NCBI GenBank assembly: GCA_903822545.1
Contig: CAIJPN010000131.1
Coordinates: 1-41,561, forward strand
Direction of reading: 5' to 3'
DNA: 41,561 nucleotides
From: an uncultured Anaerolineae bacterium
GTDB lineage: Bacteria > Chloroflexota > Anaerolineae > Anaerolineales > Villigracilaceae
Of the stretch, positions 40,371-41,561 are shown piece after piece. The notes beneath the pieces were generated by a model. The model ran no database searches and was not told the DNA's origin. It was given only the letters and a program-made list of their open reading frames with translations. A program made the translations under genes and the position numbers. Numbering within the stretch: position 1 is the first letter of the stretch; each line of letters opens with the position of its first letter.

Positions 40371-41561
40371 TTATTTCCAGGATGGTTGGCGCAACCAGTC
40401 GTTGAGATTCAGGTTGGGAGCCTGGAGCAGGTGTGATTCGAGCGTAGTCAGGTTGATGGCGAAGATGCGATTCTGGCCGCCATCTTCCACCAGCAATGTC
40501 TGGGCATCTGGCGAGAAGGCCAGGTTGCTGATGGCATCGCCAGTGTAAACCTGCATGAAGCCGCGCCCATCACGGGTCATAACGTAGACGGTGGCGGCTG
40601 ATGTTATGCCGCTGTTGACGGGTGATTCGCCGTAGACGGCGAAGGCCAGGGTGAAGTTGTCGGCAGCCCATACGACCGGGTAGATGGTGGTGCGGAAGGT
40701 GGCCAGGTCACGCAGGCCAGAGCCATCGGGGGCGATGATGCGCAGGGTGTGGAGTGGATTGTCGTAATTGTACTCGTCGAAGGCCAGCAGTGAGCCATCG
40801 GGTGAAGGGTAGAAGGTGGCTTTGGTGGTGAATGTGTCAAACAGCGGTTTGACACGGCCATCATCGACGCGCAACAGGTAAACGTTGGATTCGGAGCCGG
40901 GCCTTGCCGAGCGCACGATGATGTTGTTGGTGATCCAGCCATCCACAATGAAGGGCCGGTCTTTGTCAAAAAGCTGGGCCGAAGCGGTGACATTTTTCAG
41001 CCCGGAGCCATCGGGTTGGACAACGAAATAGTCGTCGCGCCCGTCACCGGTTTGGGCGCGAAAGAGAATCCATTTTCCATCGGCAGACCAGGAGGGCAGG
41101 TCGATGAAAGGCAGGTTGTAGTTGCCAAAATCGACGATCAGGTTGAATTTTTCGGTGGATGGGTCAAAGATGAACATTTTCATGGGTGCATCTACCTGGG
41201 CGAGGTAGGCGGCGTGGCTGTCATCGGGTGACCAGGCGAGTGCGGGCCCGTTGTTGGAGAAGGTGCGGGCGGGTAGGGCAATCTCATGCGGGTTGGGGCA
41301 GGCTGATGCGCCGGTGACACAGGAGGCGGGCAGGCGCAGCAGGCGCGCTCCGCCAGGGTTGTTGGCATCCAGCGCGAAGAAGTAGATTTGTCCGAGTGGG
41401 TCAGCATCTACAGCGGCGGTTGGCCCGGCCAGGACGGGCGAATAGGGCTGGCCATAAGCGTCGCTGAATTGTGGCAGGTTGGCCGGGTTAATGTTGAACA
41501 TTTCGGCGGGTATGGCAGGCTCGAAAATGATCTGGTTGATGGTGTATTCGTAGCGGATAAC
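40371..41561 (-). CDS. Paralogous LolA/propeller lipoprotein, C-terminal part (partial)
   Basis: The frame is open to the window edge, so the N-terminus (signal and most of the N-domain) is missing. The first visible residues VIRYEYTINQIIFEPAIPAEMFNINPANLPQFS align with NEYKISYVEYDSATTDDIFNLNIPALPQYT of the neighbour, and the propeller follows the same plan (LPSWSADGKWILFRAQTGDGRDD, IVDGWITNNIIVRSARPGSESNVYLL, PSPDGSLLAFDEY, LAFSPDAQTLLVEDG). The paired Cys (ASCVTGASACPNP) match too. The two genes are therefore a tandem duplication. An internal ATG at 41501 is not the true start. It ends 3 bases before the next gene. Confidence 0.85.
   Translation of the reverse strand, partial: VIRYEYTINQIIFEPAIPAEMFNINPANLPQFSDAYGQPYSPVLAGPTAAVDADPLGQIYFFALDANNPGGARLLRLPASCVTGASACPNPHEIALPARTFSNNGPALAWSPDDSHAAYLAQVDAPMKMFIFDPSTEKFNLIVDFGNYNLPFIDLPSWSADGKWILFRAQTGDGRDDYFVVQPDGSGLKNVTASAQLFDKDRPFIVDGWITNNIIVRSARPGSESNVYLLRVDDGRVKPLFDTFTTKATFYPSPDGSLLAFDEYNYDNPLHTLRIIAPDGSGLRDLATFRTTIYPVVWAADNFTLAFAVYGESPVNSGITSAATVYVMTRDGRGFMQVYTGDAISNLAFSPDAQTLLVEDGGQNRIFAINLTTLESHLLQAPNLNLNDWLRQPSWK

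Noticed and set aside
41501-41501. ATG at 41499-41501 as the start of the last gene
   Set aside because: Residues before it align with the paralogue, and the frame is open to the window edge, so it is internal.

Overview
The window looks like a chromosomal segment of a Chloroflexota bacterium, most likely of the Anaerolineae. This is inferred from gene content, not from a marker gene: several lipoproteins carry long Thr/Pro-rich linkers after the lipobox, there is a large cyclase-AAA-TPR protein, an aldehyde:ferredoxin oxidoreductase (AOR) of anaerobes, Yip1/CARDB/FtsX-type export genes, and many short palindromic repeats between genes. No outer-membrane genes are seen. There are no rRNA or tRNA genes, no CRISPR array, no transposase and no phage genes.

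Layout. 1-1587 (-): N-terminal part of a secreted ExeM/NucH-like nuclease. 1956-5849 (-): tandem-cyclase/AAA/TPR signalling protein. 5850-6696: gene-free and full of degenerate repeats. 6697-8133: a lipoprotein and a divergent nitroreductase. 8136-11061 (-): a compact run of GDPD, deacetylase, one-TM protein and ChW-like protein genes. 11205-14058: serine carboxypeptidase, ACT-domain protein, CoA-binding protein. 14123-15915 (-): a two-gene operon of a DUF2089 zinc-ribbon/HTH protein and a solenoid of 13 x 29 residues, preceded by three 20-bp direct repeats over the promoter. 16133-19133: LysE exporter, PaaI-type thioesterase and the bifunctional NAD(P)HX repair enzyme. 19361-21625 (-): SCP2-like protein plus AOR, with stop and start codons touching. 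21928-23616 (+): amino-acid ABC binding protein and permease without an ATPase, separated by a terminator hairpin. 23714-25849 (+): a predicted metalloprotease lipoprotein and a PIG-L deacetylase. 26095-30671 (+): Yip1 protein, ABC ATPase, secreted IPT/CARDB-like protein and FtsX/MacB-type permease in one overlapping operon. 30743-33613 (-): mtaB and a TPR protein. 33748-38396 (+): a histidine-kinase-like protein without the phospho-accepting His, a LysM protein and an LCP (LytR-CpsA-Psr) lipoprotein. 38427-41561 (-): two tandem paralogous lipoproteins with beta-propeller repeats, the upstream one cut by the window edge.

The strongest candidates for something undescribed are (1) the DUF2089/solenoid operon, where both proteins share a short helical module and the promoter carries phased direct repeats; (2) the kinase-like protein with Gln in place of His, next to LysM and LCP genes; (3) the SCP2-AOR pair; (4) the ABC exporter in which a CARDB-like secreted protein takes the place of a MacA-type adaptor; and (5) dispersed palindromic repeats that appear to have been accepted in frame inside conserved enzymes (deacetylase, AOR, perhaps Nnr). 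All functional statements rest on motif reading by eye; no database search was run.
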